Assembly: GCA_023375785.1 (NCBI GenBank)
Contig: SZWC01006731.1
Coordinates: 1 to 64,000, forward strand
DNA from: Penium margaritaceum
Taxonomy: Eukaryota; Streptophyta; Zygnematophyceae; Desmidiales; Peniaceae
Direction: 5' to 3'
DNA: 64,000 nt
Position 1 is the first letter of the stretch, and every line of letters starts with the position of its first letter. Below are positions 55,098-64,000 of the stretch, piece by piece. Under the pieces are notes generated by a model that worked only from the letters and a program-made list of their open reading frames with translations, was not told the origin of the DNA and made no database searches. The position numbers were made by a program, and so were the translations under genes.

Positions 55098-55529
55098 TCA
55101 AGTAACACACCTGGCTCCATCGTGCTCGCCGTCATCGGCCGCACCCACTCCTGTCGAAATCCTCCGCCTCGAAGAACTGTGGTCGCCAGAAGAACTACGG
55201 TGGCAGCGCTTCTTCTGACTAAGGTGTCGTGGCAGCACCACACCACTTCCTCTGGGTAAATCGCGCGCACGAGGTTCTGCCCCTGCGCCCACTCCATCAG
55301 CAAGCAATTTCCGCTTATCCATCATCTCCGCTATCAATGCATGAGGCTCAGTCCCTGCATCCAGTCTCATTTTCTCGCTCAACAGCGTCTCCGCAATCGA
55401 AGCGCATTAACATCCTGGTATCCCTTTATTTTGATCAAAAGCTCTCAGCAGACTCTCATCGCCGCAGCAGAATATCCTCAATCATCTCCACCTGCCCATT
55501 CTTTCCATCGTCTCATCGTCAACTCCATC

Positions 55530-57482
55530 ATGGCATCCTCTCTCACTCTGTCTGGTCTTCCCAAGCTCGCGGTAAAACCGGATGGTACCAGTAACTACAA
55601 GCTGTGGAGCTACTCAGTGTCACTTTTCTTTGGAACACAAAAGGTTGAAGGAGTCACCCTCAGCCATTTGATCACCAACTCGGACACTGGAATAGAACCA
55701 CCTGACGCCACCTCCTCCTCCTCAACTGCAACTGCATCAACCACTCCCGGTGGAGACCCCTCCGGTGGATCTGTATCTCACCCTGCTCCATCAAATGCCT
55801 CTTCCTCCTCTGTCCCCGTTGCCCCCACCACTATCAACCGCGCCTCCTGGGAAGTCGCCAACAGCACAGCCCTCATGACCATCATGACCACCTCCTCTCG
55901 TGAACTGCATGAAGACATCCGCACTCTCGGCAGCAAGACTCACGAAGTGTGGAAAGCCTTTGAAGATCGCTTCAGCAACAACACCTCCACCGCCTGCGGA
56001 ATCAAGATCATGTCACTCTTCTCCGTGCCCTTCGCCGCCCATACCAACATGGGCAGTTACATTGCAGCCGTCAGCACCATTGCCCGCGATCTGAAGGAGA
56101 TGAAGATTGACCTTCCTCCTGCTGTCGTCTGCACCGGCATCATCTCCGGCCTTCCTGGTCAGTATGATATCATCCGACAAATCTTGCTGCAGCTGCATGT
56201 TGACCAACTGACCCTCGCTGTCATCAGCCCCAAACTCATGGCAGCAGAACAAGACTACGTCGCCAAGCAAACACGCGAAACTACCATCGCCACCAACTCA
56301 TTTGAAACCATGGCCGCCACCACCGACAACCGCATGTTCAACCGTTTTCCCGCCTGTTCCTACATCATCCGCCACGGTCCCTTCAAAGGAACCAAGTGTG
56401 GCCGCCTCAACCACCCGCCTCAGGTCTGTGATCACCGCGCTACTGACGAGTGGCTGGATCAGAACCCCGGCAAGTCCTATGGTGAACAACCCAACTGGGC
56501 GGAAGAGCGTCGTCAGCGGTACTACAACCGGATGGGAAGTTCGAGCTGGCGTTCAGCCCCAGCCAACAACATGGAAACTCCATCTTCTCCTGCCATCCCT
56601 GCTGCCGTGAACCCTGCTCCTAACAACTCTGTTATGTCAGGAGTAGTTGAGCCTGTGACTGAGATTGGATCTGAGGAGTATGGTTTTGAGATGTACACCG
56701 CGTCCTCCTCTCCTCCTCTCTCTTCTCACCCCTCTCTGTGCAGCTTTGACTCCCTACACATTGCCCTCATCCAACCTCCGACTACATACTCCACGGCCCG
56801 TCACAGTCACTTCCTCTTCATTCACGATCAATATTCACAGCACTGCACTATTCTCTCCCTTCGCACACTGACCGGGGCTGTCCCTGCACTCAGGGACTGG
56901 CTACATCAACAGACCAAACACTTTGATCGACCACCTCGCCTCATCCTCTCCAACACCTCTCACGCACCTCTTCACACCTTTCTCACAAGCTACTGCACAA
57001 CTCACGGAACACTGCTAACCGCAGCCCCCGCCCACGGCAAGCTTCTTATCAATCGTCTACTGCAAGAAGCAGACTACTTCATGAAGACGCATCACATGAC
57101 CTCACAGATCTGGACTGCCTGCCTTCGCAGAGTTGTCACCGCCCATAACCTGCGCAGATCCAAGTACGGCCCAAGTCCAAGAACTGTATGGATACGTGAT
57201 CGGAATCAGTCGGCCTCTTTCTGCAAACCCACACTGCCCCACTGCAACTCAACTGAACTCTCCTCCACACTACTGACGAACTGCTCCTCTCCCCTCATTG
57301 AAGACCCCTCAACCACTGCTCAAAAACTGCTGCATCGCCCAGGTTTCCTCTCTTCTCTCTACAACCTGGTGCTAAGGCGTCCACCGCCTCCAAAACCTCC
57401 CAAGCTCTCTCTGTGCTGCACTCCCACAGAAGCAAGACTCGCAGGCCTACCATTCAAGGCTTGCACCCCTCTCCCGATCTAG
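55530..57482 (+). CDS. Element X Gag with degenerate integrase-like domain, intact ORF
   Basis: 650 residues from ATG at 55530 (the frame is open to 55341, but MASSLTLSGLPKLAVKPDGTSNYKLW is a typical copia Gag start). Residues 1-260 are UBN2/copia Gag, with a Ser/Thr/Pro insert at 65-105. 276-300 form an atypical zinc knuckle (CSYIIRHGPFKGTKCGRLNHPPQVC, read in two parts). About 425-560 follow copia integrase: FLFIHDQYSQH, RLILSNTSHAPLHTFLTSYC, HGTLLTAAPAHGKLL, QIWTACLRRVVTAHNL, YGPSP. The Asp of the SDNG box is Asn and the NGxxE motif is gone, so it cannot cut DNA. The ORF has no stop. It may make particles while borrowing RT and integrase. Confidence 0.85.
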   Translation: MASSLTLSGLPKLAVKPDGTSNYKLWSYSVSLFFGTQKVEGVTLSHLITNSDTGIEPPDATSSSSTATASTTPGGDPSGGSVSHPAPSNASSSSVPVAPTTINRASWEVANSTALMTIMTTSSRELHEDIRTLGSKTHEVWKAFEDRFSNNTSTACGIKIMSLFSVPFAAHTNMGSYIAAVSTIARDLKEMKIDLPPAVVCTGIISGLPGQYDIIRQILLQLHVDQLTLAVISPKLMAAEQDYVAKQTRETTIATNSFETMAATTDNRMFNRFPACSYIIRHGPFKGTKCGRLNHPPQVCDHRATDEWLDQNPGKSYGEQPNWAEERRQRYYNRMGSSSWRSAPANNMETPSSPAIPAAVNPAPNNSVMSGVVEPVTEIGSEEYGFEMYTASSSPPLSSHPSLCSFDSLHIALIQPPTTYSTARHSHFLFIHDQYSQHCTILSLRTLTGAVPALRDWLHQQTKHFDRPPRLILSNTSHAPLHTFLTSYCTTHGTLLTAAPAHGKLLINRLLQEADYFMKTHHMTSQIWTACLRRVVTAHNLRRSKYGPSPRTVWIRDRNQSASFCKPTLPHCNSTELSSTLLTNCSSPLIEDPSTTAQKLLHRPGFLSSLYNLVLRRPPPPKPPKLSLCCTPTEARLAGLPFKACTPLPI

Positions 57483-57488
57483 GGGGTG

Positions 57489-58240
57489 TGTCAGATATTA
57501 TCTCGGAGATCGCTTCAAGGGGTGCAGCCACTGAGGAAATAAAGAGTGCCAATGCAGGTTCATCTCCGGAGTCACAAGATCAACACCCAAACGGTCCTAC
57601 GACCGACAAGCTGTGCGAACCTCGCCAAGACCGAAACTAACGGCCGCATACCACAACGGCCCAGGCGAAACGCACCTGCGAAGATCATGCCTGCACTCAC
57701 CACTCCCCTATGCGTACGACTAGCAAAGCCGAATCGTGGTCTCGAGGCGCTCCCTAATCTTGCACTTGCCCGAGCCGCTATCTCTATGCCCGCTCGACGA
57801 AGCGCGCTAGGCTAGACCTTTCCTATTTGTATTGCTTGTACTACATTCTATAATCAATCCATTGGATTCCCTTCAGGCTCGCCCTTTGGGCCGCCTCCAG
57901 TCTCTCCTGCCCTCCATTCTCAGCTCAGCGCCCGTGCTCTCGCACTGCGCCCTCTCACTTCTGCTAAACGTCACTCGTACGTCAGCAACGCCCGCACCTT
58001 CAAGGAAGCTTCCGCTCTGCCCTCAAGGTGCTGCGTCCACTTCCTTCCTGCAAAGATCTCAGCGCTCGCACCTTTGGTGTCGCGCCCAGGCCCTTCCTTG
58101 TCATTCCTCTTCATCCTCCGCTTCCGCTTGTCGTCCTATCGCCGCTTCCACTTCGCTTCTGCTCGTGCTCCTGTCCACCATTGAAACGCTTGTCTCTCCG
58201 ACCGCGTCCACTCTGCGGCATCACTTGCAATCTTCTGACA
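57489..58240 (+). repeat. Element X 3' LTR
   Basis: 752 bp, ends CTTCTGACA directly before the AACCC target copy. Confidence 0.95.
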
Positions 58241-58288
58241 AACCCGGGTGAGGCCCCGAGTATGCTAGAAAAACTGGGACACCTCATT
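58241..58288. repeat. Dispersed repeat Y, copy 2 (right end)
   Basis: 48 bp continuing Y after element X, ending CACCTCATT as in copy 1. Confidence 0.75.
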
Positions 58289-59330
58289 ACAGGAACTGTC
58301 GCATATCAACCTCAACAACTTTGAAAACATCGAGTCCTATATCAACAAGGCCAAGTCACTACGCGATCAACTTGCAATGTTAAAGCTCCTGTCTCAGAGC
58401 CCGTTTTCGTGATCTTTCTCCTCAACAAACTGATTGGGGACTGGGATGACGTGCTTAAGGTACTCAAGTTCAAGCATGACGCTCACTGAAGCATACATTT
58501 GCAAAATGATTTTGACTGAGCAGTGTGACCGGCAGCCTACAAGAGAGAAAGAGAGTATTTTGTCCAATGCAACTTACTAGGGCGTGAGCGCTGCCGTGTC
58601 TTCTCCTCAGCCCTTGCAGAACAGCCAGTCCACCAAGAAAGCTTCGTCCATTCAGATGTTCGCCCAGTCCTCACCAAACACCAACAAGCGCAACAGGTAC
58701 GGGCGGAACGTAGGATCACAACCTGCAGTTGAGTGTCATTATTACAAGAAGATTGGGTACATGAACCGGGAGTACAGAAAAAGGATGTGGGATGAGGAGC
58801 AAGCAAGGCGACAGCAACGTTACAGAACAAACAACTTGGGAGGAAAGAACAAAGAGAAGAGTGCAGCTGGTAGTAGGGAGAAGTAACCAGAGAGAGGAGA
58901 GAACAAAGAGACCAAGAAGCACGATGGAGGCAAGGAGAAGCAGTTTGACTACACGGGATGAGTGTTCCAGTTTTCAGACAAACAAAGTGATGACCTGGTC
59001 TGTTCTACCTACGTGTGGTACCTGGACAGTGACTGCACTTCCCAAATCACACATGACAATGTCTGCCTCCATGAACTTAAAACATGCTCCAAAGGCTTCA
59101 TTACGGTGGAAAACAAGTATTAGGTGCCTGTTTTGAATAAAGGAAAGATGACAGTGACTGGGTACAATGGTGCTCAAGTAAAATTTGGAGATGTGATGTG
59201 CATACCTGACATTACGGTGAACCTCCTCTCACTGGGGCAGCTGATGAAGAGGGACGTACGAATCGTTAGCAATGGACAGTATCGGTCAGCACCTTCCAGT
59301 GGTAGTTGCTGCTTGTAAGACCCGCTTTTG
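58289..59330 (+). pseudogene. Copia VII gag and protease fragment
   Basis: Plus strand. It starts mid-Gag (INLNNFENIESYINKAKSLRDQL, then VIFLLNKLIGDWDDVLKVLKFKHDAH and two stops). The knuckle reads CHYYKKIGYMNREYRK, where a functional one would be CxxCxxxGHxxxxC: two Cys and the His are lost to Tyr. The protease site reads LDSDCTSQITHD (LDSGCTSHITHD expected). It ends in MCIPDITVNLLSLGQLMKRD of the pre-integrase near 59300, after which homology stops. The 5' end is replaced by repeat Y. Confidence 0.85.
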
Positions 59331-59850
59331 ACCTCCTTGTCCACGAGGTGTCAACTTAGAACCACAGTTCTTGGTTGATTTTTCTGTGGAGGTCATTCAC
59401 GTGAGCTTCCATAATATCAGGGACGCGTCCTCAAAATTCACGGGTGAAGGCAAGGCCTCGTTTTGATTGGCATCAGCTGCGTGTTGTGAAGCTGCTGTTT
59501 GGCTAGTTCCCATTGTTCTTTTGAGTCCACCAGAATCTCCCACCTCTTTCTTGGACTCTCCATGTCCATTGGCGTGTCTACCGCACGATCAAGCAGGCAA
59601 AACTCCTCTTGCCACGAAGTCGAGGAGGCACCTCATGCACCTCCCATGTGTCAAGCAAAGTGCTTTGTTTTTTTGTCCATCGCATGTTTTTTCTTGTCCG
59701 CTACCGATTCCTAGACTCTCACATCTGCGCTGGCCATGCTTAGCGATCGGTCCTCTCCTTGTTCCCCCTCTCTTGCTCACGTCAGCAACAAGGATGTTAC
59801 GCGAGTGGCCATAGGGTTCCGTGGCCTCTTGCTTGCTCCCTCACTTTTTC

Positions 59851-59852
<2 letters not shown>
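59331..59852. other. Unannotated spacer
   Basis: No domain recognised. A 115-codon plus-strand frame (59467-59814) has no signature. Confidence 0.4.
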
Positions 59853-59933
<81 letters not shown>

Positions 59934-60023
59934 GTATCGCTCACTCACCCCCTCCTCCTCTTTGATGTAGTCGCTCCGATCATGCAGCTATGCCAGCTAC
60001 GCGGGCTGCGCCAGTTNTCTCTC

Positions 60024-60108
<85 letters not shown>

Positions 60109-60191
60109 GTATCGCTCACTCACCCCCTCCTCCTCTTTGATGTAGTCGCTCCGATCATGCAGCTATGCCAGCTACGCGGGCTGCGCCAGTT
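59853..60191. repeat. TC/TA microsatellite, duplicated across a single N
   Basis: 59853-60015 and 60017-60191 are the same (TC)n(TA)n tract plus about 90 bp of unique tail, separated by one N at 60016. The unique tail is repeated without visible change, so this is most likely one locus assembled twice. Confidence 0.85.
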
Positions 60192-60475
60192 GCTTCGGCT
60201 TCTCGCAACTTTGCAGACATGCCATTTTGTCTTTTTCCTCCGGAGCTCTGTTTCTACTCGTGACCATTTTAAGTTCTTTGCAGTTGTGGCAGGCGGAGTC
60301 TTAACTTTGAGATTGTCTGCTTCGACAACATCCTTGTCGAGCAAAAGGAGATGCTGATGGCTGAGGCTGCACAGTCTCAGACTGATATTCAGACAGGAGT
60401 CCTCCACTCTGCTTGCTCTGCTGGTAATGCTTTCGGGGCCGTTGTGACAAGCTGGAGTCCACTGAACATTTCTTG

Positions 60476-61330
60476 TTAGCTTGATGTGCTGATTTGTGGA
60501 GTCGCTTTTGCAAAACACTCCGTACCATCTCGTGGTCCACGATAACCACGTCGACTTGTTGTATGACGTCCTGCTTTTGTTTCAGAATTTTTTGCTTCAG
60601 TCGGCGTTGTCCCGTGCACCATGAACCATGTAATATGTGTGTGCATAAAGCAGGCTTGCACGATGGCGGAGTTACGTGTGTTCGACTTCCGTGTCCCCTC
60701 CACGACCAGCCGCTTCCGCACGTACTGCAAGAGGACGTTGGCGGTGAGACCACACTGTTTCATACACCTGTAGAACATGTCCTTGGGGATGCCTTTTGCC
60801 AGAGATTCGGCTGCTTGCTTAGAGCCTGACACATGTATGAGTTTGATCGTGTTGTCTCAGACCTTTAAACAAATCCAGTGTCCACGAATGTCGATGTGCT
60901 TCATTTGACCTTGGAGTTTTGTTGAGTTTGCGAGGTCGATTGCAGGCTTGTTGTCGACAAAAGTTTTTGTCGATTGCGCTTGAGCAAATTTGATGTCCTT
61001 CAAGAGGTTGCGGAGATATGTAACCTCCTGTGCAGCTACAGTGGCTGCCATGTACTCAGCTTTAGCTGAACTGATTATGATGAGGTTCTGTTGCTTGCTG
61101 GTCTGGGACATTGCTCCTGCGTCAAGCAAACACACGAAGCCTGTTGTACTCCGACGGTCTTCCTCCGTTTCTCCAATATCTGCATCAACATAACACTCAA
61201 GGTCGAGGCTGGCTGTCGTCCCAAAGCAAGGCAAGTGTCTCCAGTCATCTTTAGGTAGTCTAGGACTCTGTCAAGCTCCTTGCACGCCACCTTTGTACAA
61301 GTCTCATTACCGCGTGCTAGGTTGCTCACG
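60476..61330 (-). pseudogene. Copia VIII RNase H and C-terminus
   Basis: 60857-61234: LECYVDADIGETEEDRRSTTGFVCLLDAGAMSQTSKQQNLIIISSAKAEYMAATVAAQEVTYLRNLLKDI, then IDLANSTKLQGQMKHIDIRGHWI. These have the Asp residues of a copia RNase H (YVDAD; AEYMA). After a stop, 60476-60832 reads the tail LIHVSGSKQAAESLAKGIPKDMF. The 61075-61329 frame overlaps upstream in another frame. Confidence 0.85.
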
Positions 61331-61517
61331 GCGAACTGTCAATCTGGTCGTGTGCAACTTGCTGCGTGCATCAACGATCCGACTCTGCTGCAGAATTCGG
61401 TCTTGCTCCTTTCTCTCTGTCCATGATGTGTCAGCTGCTGCTGTGATATAAGTGTTGGCACGTGTCGGTCAGGAACGTTCAATTATTCGTATAATTTACG
61501 AGCATACGTCTGCTGGC

Positions 61518-62342
61518 TCAAGTACAATGTACGCACTTCACGGTCTCGATGTTCTTGCCTAGGTAGTACTCAAAGCTGGACATGAGTGTCACATCGACTT
61601 CTTGCGCCATGGTGATTGCTGTGGCTTTGATGAAAGCTGTCGATGGACCAACGATGAGAAGGTTGTTGATGTAGACCAACAAGTAACAATCAGGCTGTGT
61701 ATCTTGTGATGGTCGATGCAGGAAGAGGCAATCATCGTAGGCTGAAGGCTCAAAGTCTAGAGACTCCAGCACTGTTTGAAACCTCCTGTACCAAAGGAGG
61801 CGACTCTTTACCAGCTTGCACACTCTGCTAATTCTGTCGTCATAGCCCTCTGGTTGCTTCATGTAGATGGCCATATCCATCTCGTCATGTAGAAAGGTAT
61901 TTTTTACGTCGAGCTGCTCCACCTCGTGGTCCATCACTGTTACAACTGCCAGCATGATACGGGTGGTGGTGTAGCGGCTCATGAGAGCGTAGATGTCAAA
62001 GAAATCTTTTTCCTCAACTTGCATGAATCCCTTTGCCACAAGGCGGGCCTTCAACTTATCAATGCTCCCATTTGTTTTTGTCTTGACGCAAAACATCCAC
62101 TTCATTCACACTAGACAAAACCCAAATGGAAGCTCCATGAATTCTCAAGTCCCATGATCCATGATACTTTGGTACTCTGCGTCTAATGTCGCTTTCCATT
62201 CTGCAGTATGCTTTTCTTGTAGTGCTTCTTTCAGAGTTTTCGGCTCGGATGGAAGCGTGCTCGTGGAGACGAGAGCTATAAGGTGCGTGGTGGTGAAGTC
62301 CACTAGGACATCATCTGCCTCCTTATAGATGGAGCAGGCCAT
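61518..62342 (-). pseudogene. Copia VIII reverse transcriptase
   Basis: 62145-62342 is the linker to RT (LKEALQEKHTAEWKATLDAEYQSI). 61518-62105 is RT: LKARLVAKGFMQVEEKDFFDIYA, HEVEQLDVKNTFLHDEMDMAIYMKQPEGY, the active-site box changed to YINNLLIVG (AAC AAC), then SFEYYLGKNIE. Both catalytic Asp are Asn. Confidence 0.9.
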
Positions 62343-62393
62343 GATAGCCAGATTTGTCTCTTTGATCTCTTGCTCTTCTTATTACAACTGTTA

Positions 62394-63600
62394 TCACAGG
62401 AGGTACGTGAGGCACCCCGGATTCCCAGCAACTCGATCATGTGGTTTCCCCACCGCATGCGTACCTTCCTGCACTCCCACAGCCTTAGTTTTGTCATGAG
62501 GTACTATGAGCACCTCACGATAAGTGGTGATGTGTTCGTCCCGGCGAACGTCAAGGGCCACACATGGGGCTACCAACTGCTTATCCGCCTTATCCAAATC
62601 AAGAAAGGTATGTGTTACATTGTGTGCTTTTCCCTCCTCCAGAGTCTCCACATAGGAGTCATAGAATGTTTGGAGTAGAGTAGGCTCACTTGCCTGTCTA
62701 GCCTCCCAAGCAGAGCGCATTAGATTCTCACAGAATATGGCGTCTCTGATGGTGATGTTCCGATGGGAGTCCATGTTGTAGAACTTTTTTCCCTTCATGT
62801 TAGGACTTTGTCCGAGGAAGACACCCCATGTTGCTTTGTCTGCTAGCTTCCACCGACGTTCCTTTGGGACATGAAGCAGAGCCATTAACCAAAAGGTGCG
62901 TAACATGGAGATGTCAGGCTTATCGTCGTACCATGACTGGAAGGGTGTCATGCTCGGTAGCAACACATGTGGCACACGGTTGTATATCCACACTATTTTC
63001 CGTAGTGCAAATGGTCACCACGAGTTATCGAGCTGCACTCCTAGCAGCATCGACTTTAGTGTCTCTTACATTGTGCGGTTTTCTCTCTCTACTACACCAT
63101 TCTACAACGGGGTGTATGGCATGGAGAACTATTGCACGATACCGAGATCCTCTCATTGAGTAGTAAATTCTGTGTTGGTGTACTCGCCACCACTGTCTGA
63201 GCGTAGAACCTGTAGTTTTCCCTTTCGGCCATCACAAGCCACTTGAAGAAGCATGCTAGAACTTTGTCTCTTGTGCGGAGAGGATTACTCCATACCATCC
63301 TTGTGGCATCTTCAACGAAGAGAGGAAAATAACAATACCCTCCGTAGATTGTGGCCGTTGGTAGGGGTCCATATGTAGGTGTGGACCATCTTTAGCTTCT
63401 AGCTCATGTTGTACTTCGTAGCCAGAGGAAACATTTGACGTGGATGTTTGGCCCACACGCAGTCTTCACAAGGCTCTACTATATCCTTACTGCCACTTTC
63501 ATTGATGTCAAGTCCGTTGACCTGCTCATACTTATGCATTGTCTCTATAGTTTAGTTGTTGATGTGGCCAACCGCTTGTGCCACAAACCAAGGTCTGTGC
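62394..63600 (-). pseudogene. Copia VIII integrase
   Basis: 62394-62993: integrase C-terminus and linker (MWIYNRVPHVLLPSMTPFQSW, LHVPKERRWKLADKATWGVFLGQSPNMKGKKFYN). 63000-63220 in another frame has RSDSGGEYTNTEFTTQ, a stop, then YTPL. Around 63400-63550 the pre-integrase reads VNGLDI...EPCEDCVWAKHPRQMFPLATKY. Several stops. Confidence 0.82.
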
Positions 63601-64000
63601 CAGAAACCTGGTGGAGATCCATGCTGTCCCGATGTTCCGATGTGGTCAGACCACCGCGGCCGCGGTACCGCGGGCCACAGCGATGCGGCAGTGATGTGGT
63701 GGATGGGGCAAAATCTCATTTCGCCCATCATCCACATAGGAGGATGCCCACGCCGACCCGATCGCGCAGACGACCACCGAATCATCTCGATCCGGGGAAA
63801 AATTATTCGGGGCCACATTCACCCCCTTGATGAGACAACTAAGTCTGTCAATGGGGTTTGAATGATTTACACGTCAAACCCTAAACGTTCTCAATGTTCC
63901 ATAATCTTTATGATAGGGTGGTGCTAACAAATACCAATCACAGTGTACATCAGCTGACTAAGCAATAGCCCACGTCAAAGTGCTCTGACATGGCTGTTTC
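63601..64000. other. Right edge of window
   Basis: No gene recognised. 63630-63700 is GC-rich (CCGCGGCCGCGGTACCGCGG, a near palindrome) and may be an unrelated insertion next to copia VIII. Confidence 0.3.

Larger units (their letters stand above)
54141..58240 (+). mobile_element. Young non-autonomous LTR element X (TR-GAG-like)
   Basis: Plus-strand element with 752 bp LTRs, flanked by AACCC on both sides (54136-54140, 58241-58245) inside repeat Y. The LTRs (TGTCAGATATTATC...CTTCTGACA) differ at about 12 positions by eye, roughly 98% identity. An iMet primer site follows the 5' LTR directly and a short GGGGGTG tract precedes the 3' LTR. The single ORF encodes Gag plus an integrase-like segment; there is no protease, RT or RNase H. 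Real length is about 3.9 kb, because 54141-54333 is a duplicated LTR start plus an N gap. Confidence 0.93.
60192..63600 (-). mobile_element. Ty1/copia element VIII, minus strand, degenerate
   Basis: Read leftwards from about 63600: pre-integrase, integrase, linker, RT, RNase H and a C-terminal tail. The 3' LTR may lie at about 60192-60480, but no partner is present. The element is opposite in strand to copia VII and the two are not halves of one copy. Confidence 0.8.

Noticed and set aside
1-64000. CRISPR arrays, bacterial operons, rRNA or tRNA genes
   Set aside because: None seen. Repeats are satellites and transposon ends, and content is eukaryotic transposons throughout.

Overview
The window is eukaryotic nuclear DNA built almost entirely from nested, mostly decayed transposable elements. 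I could not recognise a single convincing host gene in 64 kb. Half-tRNA-iMet and iMet primer sites, chromodomain-bearing Ty3/gypsy elements, long Ty1/copia elements, hAT, PIF/Harbinger and pogo-type transposons and long TATATC arrays suggest a plant or green-lineage genome with a heavy repeat load. A charophyte alga such as Chara is my guess, but nothing here proves the species.

Layout. 1-5.2 kb: two TATATC satellite blocks and two adjacent Harbinger-type MITEs (1079-1533, 1563-2327). 5.25-11.18 kb: a complete but dead minus-strand gypsy element (I) with both LTRs. 11.5-12.7 kb: a broken PIF/Harbinger transposase. 13.5-14.06 kb: a hexamer-type VNTR. 14.09-22.89 kb: hAT unit A, interrupted by an intact pogo-type transposon (15028-17854). 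22.9-28.2 kb: a chimeric, RT-deleted plus-strand gypsy element (II). 28.45-30.4 kb: the 5' end of a plus-strand copia-like element (VI), split by copia IV (30402-42501), which is itself split by copia V (34391-40779). 42.65-43.97 kb: dispersed repeats Y and R. 43.97-50.17 kb: hAT unit B, an inverted paralogue of A. 50.2-53.5 kb: a truncated minus-strand gypsy (III). 54.14-58.24 kb: a young LTR element (X) with one intact Gag/integrase-like ORF and no reverse transcriptase, inserted in a second copy of repeat Y. 58.3-63.6 kb: fragments of two more copia elements (VII plus, VIII minus).

Insertion order is readable from target-site duplications: V (CTGTC) into IV (GGACC) into VI; pogo (TA) into hAT A, with an empty site preserved in hAT B; X (AACCC) into repeat Y. 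Only the pogo transposase and the X ORF are open throughout. The others carry stops and lost catalytic residues that are mostly C-to-T or G-to-A changes, which suggests cytosine-methylation-driven decay. The most interesting items are element X, the hAT unit with a convergent Myb/SANT-like gene, the intact pogo element with its empty-site control, and a heat-shock-element-like cluster in the LTR of element VI. Two N gaps (54271-54333, 60016) are flanked by duplicated sequence and look like assembly artefacts.
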